This document shows positions 4,969 through 5,922 of a stretch of 5,922 nt of DNA, piece after piece. The stretch covers positions 1 through 5,922 of the forward strand of contig PKSW01000036.1 in the NCBI GenBank assembly GCA_002869465.1, written 5' to 3'. This stretch comes from Marinilabiliales bacterium. GTDB lineage: Bacteria > Bacteroidota > Bacteroidia > Bacteroidales > F082. The notes below the pieces were generated by a model that worked only from the letters and a program-made list of their open reading frames with translations, made no database searches and was not told where the DNA came from. The first letter of the stretch is position 1, and each line of letters opens with the position of its first letter. The position numbers were made by a program, and so were the translations under genes.

Positions 4969-5922
4969 ATGAGGAACTTAAACGAAATAAAACGTCCGGT
5001 AACTGAAGAATTAGCAGCCTTTCAAAAGGTGTTTCGCGATGCGGTGAAGTCGAAAGTGCCGTTGCTGGACGTAATTATGCGTTACATATTAAAAGCCAAA
5101 GGCAAGCAAATGCGGCCGCTGGTGGTTATTTACAGTGCTAAACTTTTTGGTGAAGTGAATGACGCTACGTATCGTGCTGCTACATTGGTGGAACTGATGC
5201 ATACCGCTACCCTGGTGCATGATGATGTGGTGGACGATTCGTCGCAGCGGCGCGGCAGGTTTTCAATTAATGCCTTATGGCGCAATAAAATTGCTGTTCT
5301 GGTAGGTGATTACTTACTGTCGAGAGGTTTGCTGGTGGCCCTGGAGCATAAGGAATATAAAACATTGGATATTGTATCGAAGGCCGTAAAACAAATGAGC
5401 GAAGGCGAACTTTTGCAGATTGAAAAAGCCCGGAAACTGGATATTGAAGAAGATATTTATTACGAGATCATCAGGAAAAAAACGGCCTCACTGTTGGCTT
5501 CCTGTTTTGCTGCCGGAGCGGCATCTTCGGCTACAGATGTTGAGATAGAAAAGATGCGGCAGATTGGTGAGCAGGCGGGGATGGCATTTCAAATCAAAGA
5601 CGACCTGTTTGATTTTGTCAAAGGAAACAGTACCGGGAAACCCAGTGGCATCGATATTAAGGAAAAGAAAATGACCCTGCCATTGATTTATGCACTCAAC
5701 CAGGTTTCCGGATCCGAAAAACGTAAAATGATCCAAATTGTAAAGCGCTACAATACAGATCCAAAGAAAGTAGATTGGCTGATCGAAAAGGTAGTAGCTT
5801 CAGGAGGTATTCAGTATGCCTCTGAAAAGATGCTTGAATTTAAAAATAGAGCGATTGAATTATTACGTGAATTTCAGGAAAATGAAGCCCGGGAGGCACT
5901 GGAACTGCTTATCGAATTTACC
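4969..5922 (+). CDS. Polyprenyl diphosphate synthase, long-chain type (C-terminus cut)
   Basis: All-trans prenyltransferase that adds isopentenyl diphosphate units to an allylic diphosphate. In Bacteroidota this normally makes the menaquinone side chain. The frame runs from ATG 4969 to the window edge, giving 318 codons; family members are about 320-330, so only a few residues are missing. Visible motifs are GKQMRP (45-50), the first aspartate-rich motif DDVVD (85-89) followed by QRRG (93-96), GDYLLSRG (113-120), KKT (170-172), the second aspartate-rich motif DDLFD (211-215), and GKPSGIDIKEKKMTLPL (223-239). Residue 80, five before the first motif, is alanine. A small residue there fits a long product (C35-C40), whereas short-chain synthases have bulky aromatic residues near that point. 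It resembles octaprenyl diphosphate synthase (IspB), but chain length is inferred, so no symbol is given. It is divergent from the radical SAM gene. Confidence 0.94.
   Translation, partial: MRNLNEIKRPVTEELAAFQKVFRDAVKSKVPLLDVIMRYILKAKGKQMRPLVVIYSAKLFGEVNDATYRAATLVELMHTATLVHDDVVDDSSQRRGRFSINALWRNKIAVLVGDYLLSRGLLVALEHKEYKTLDIVSKAVKQMSEGELLQIEKARKLDIEEDIYYEIIRKKTASLLASCFAAGAASSATDVEIEKMRQIGEQAGMAFQIKDDLFDFVKGNSTGKPSGIDIKEKKMTLPLIYALNQVSGSEKRKMIQIVKRYNTDPKKVDWLIEKVVASGGIQYASEKMLEFKNRAIELLREFQENEAREALELLIEFT

Noticed and set aside
5488..5736. 82-codon minus-strand frame opposite the prenyl synthase gene
   Set aside because: Lies over the second aspartate-rich motif region of a certain gene; no independent support.

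Overview
The window reads as an ordinary chromosomal segment of a member of the Bacteroidota. Three things point there: moderately AT-rich DNA with mostly no Shine-Dalgarno sequences, repeated matches to the Bacteroidota -7 promoter element TAnnTTTG just upstream of genes, and protein sequences that resemble Bacteroidota homologues (judged from memory, not by a search). Order or genus cannot be fixed from this. Seven protein genes cover nearly all of it. No stretch over 300 bases lacks a gene. I see no tRNA, rRNA, CRISPR array, insertion sequence or phage gene.

Left part (1-1880, minus strand): the front 260 codons of the ribosome-associated GTPase HflX, cut by the window edge, lie 32 bases downstream of trpS (tryptophanyl-tRNA synthetase). 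They probably share one transcript starting at a -7 box almost touching the trpS start codon.

Middle part (1881-4145) is an oxidative-stress locus. A LysR-type regulator with both redox cysteines of OxyR reads rightward. Divergent from it, dps (ferroxidase/DNA-protecting mini-ferritin) and a strictly one-cysteine peroxiredoxin of the Prx6 type read leftward as a likely two-gene operon, closed by a clear intrinsic terminator. The 108-base divergent spacer holds a good dps promoter, a -7 box for oxyR that ends 4 bases before its ATG, and an ATAG-N7-CTAT dyad like an OxyR half-site. It is placed where it could both repress oxyR and activate dps. The likely logic is peroxide sensing by OxyR, then peroxide removal (Prx) and iron sequestration with Fe(II)/H2O2 detoxification (Dps).

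Right part (4147-5922): a radical SAM protein of the COG0731 type with no assured function runs leftward and ends one base from the oxyR stop codon. Divergent from it across 42 bases is a long-chain polyprenyl diphosphate synthase, probably making the menaquinone side chain, which runs off the right edge. The 42-base spacer and its edge contain a perfect 14-base palindrome carrying a -7 box on each strand.

I found no wholly new system. The points most worth a second look are the regulatory DNA (putative OxyR site, near-leaderless starts, symmetric divergent promoter) and the uncharacterised radical SAM enzyme.
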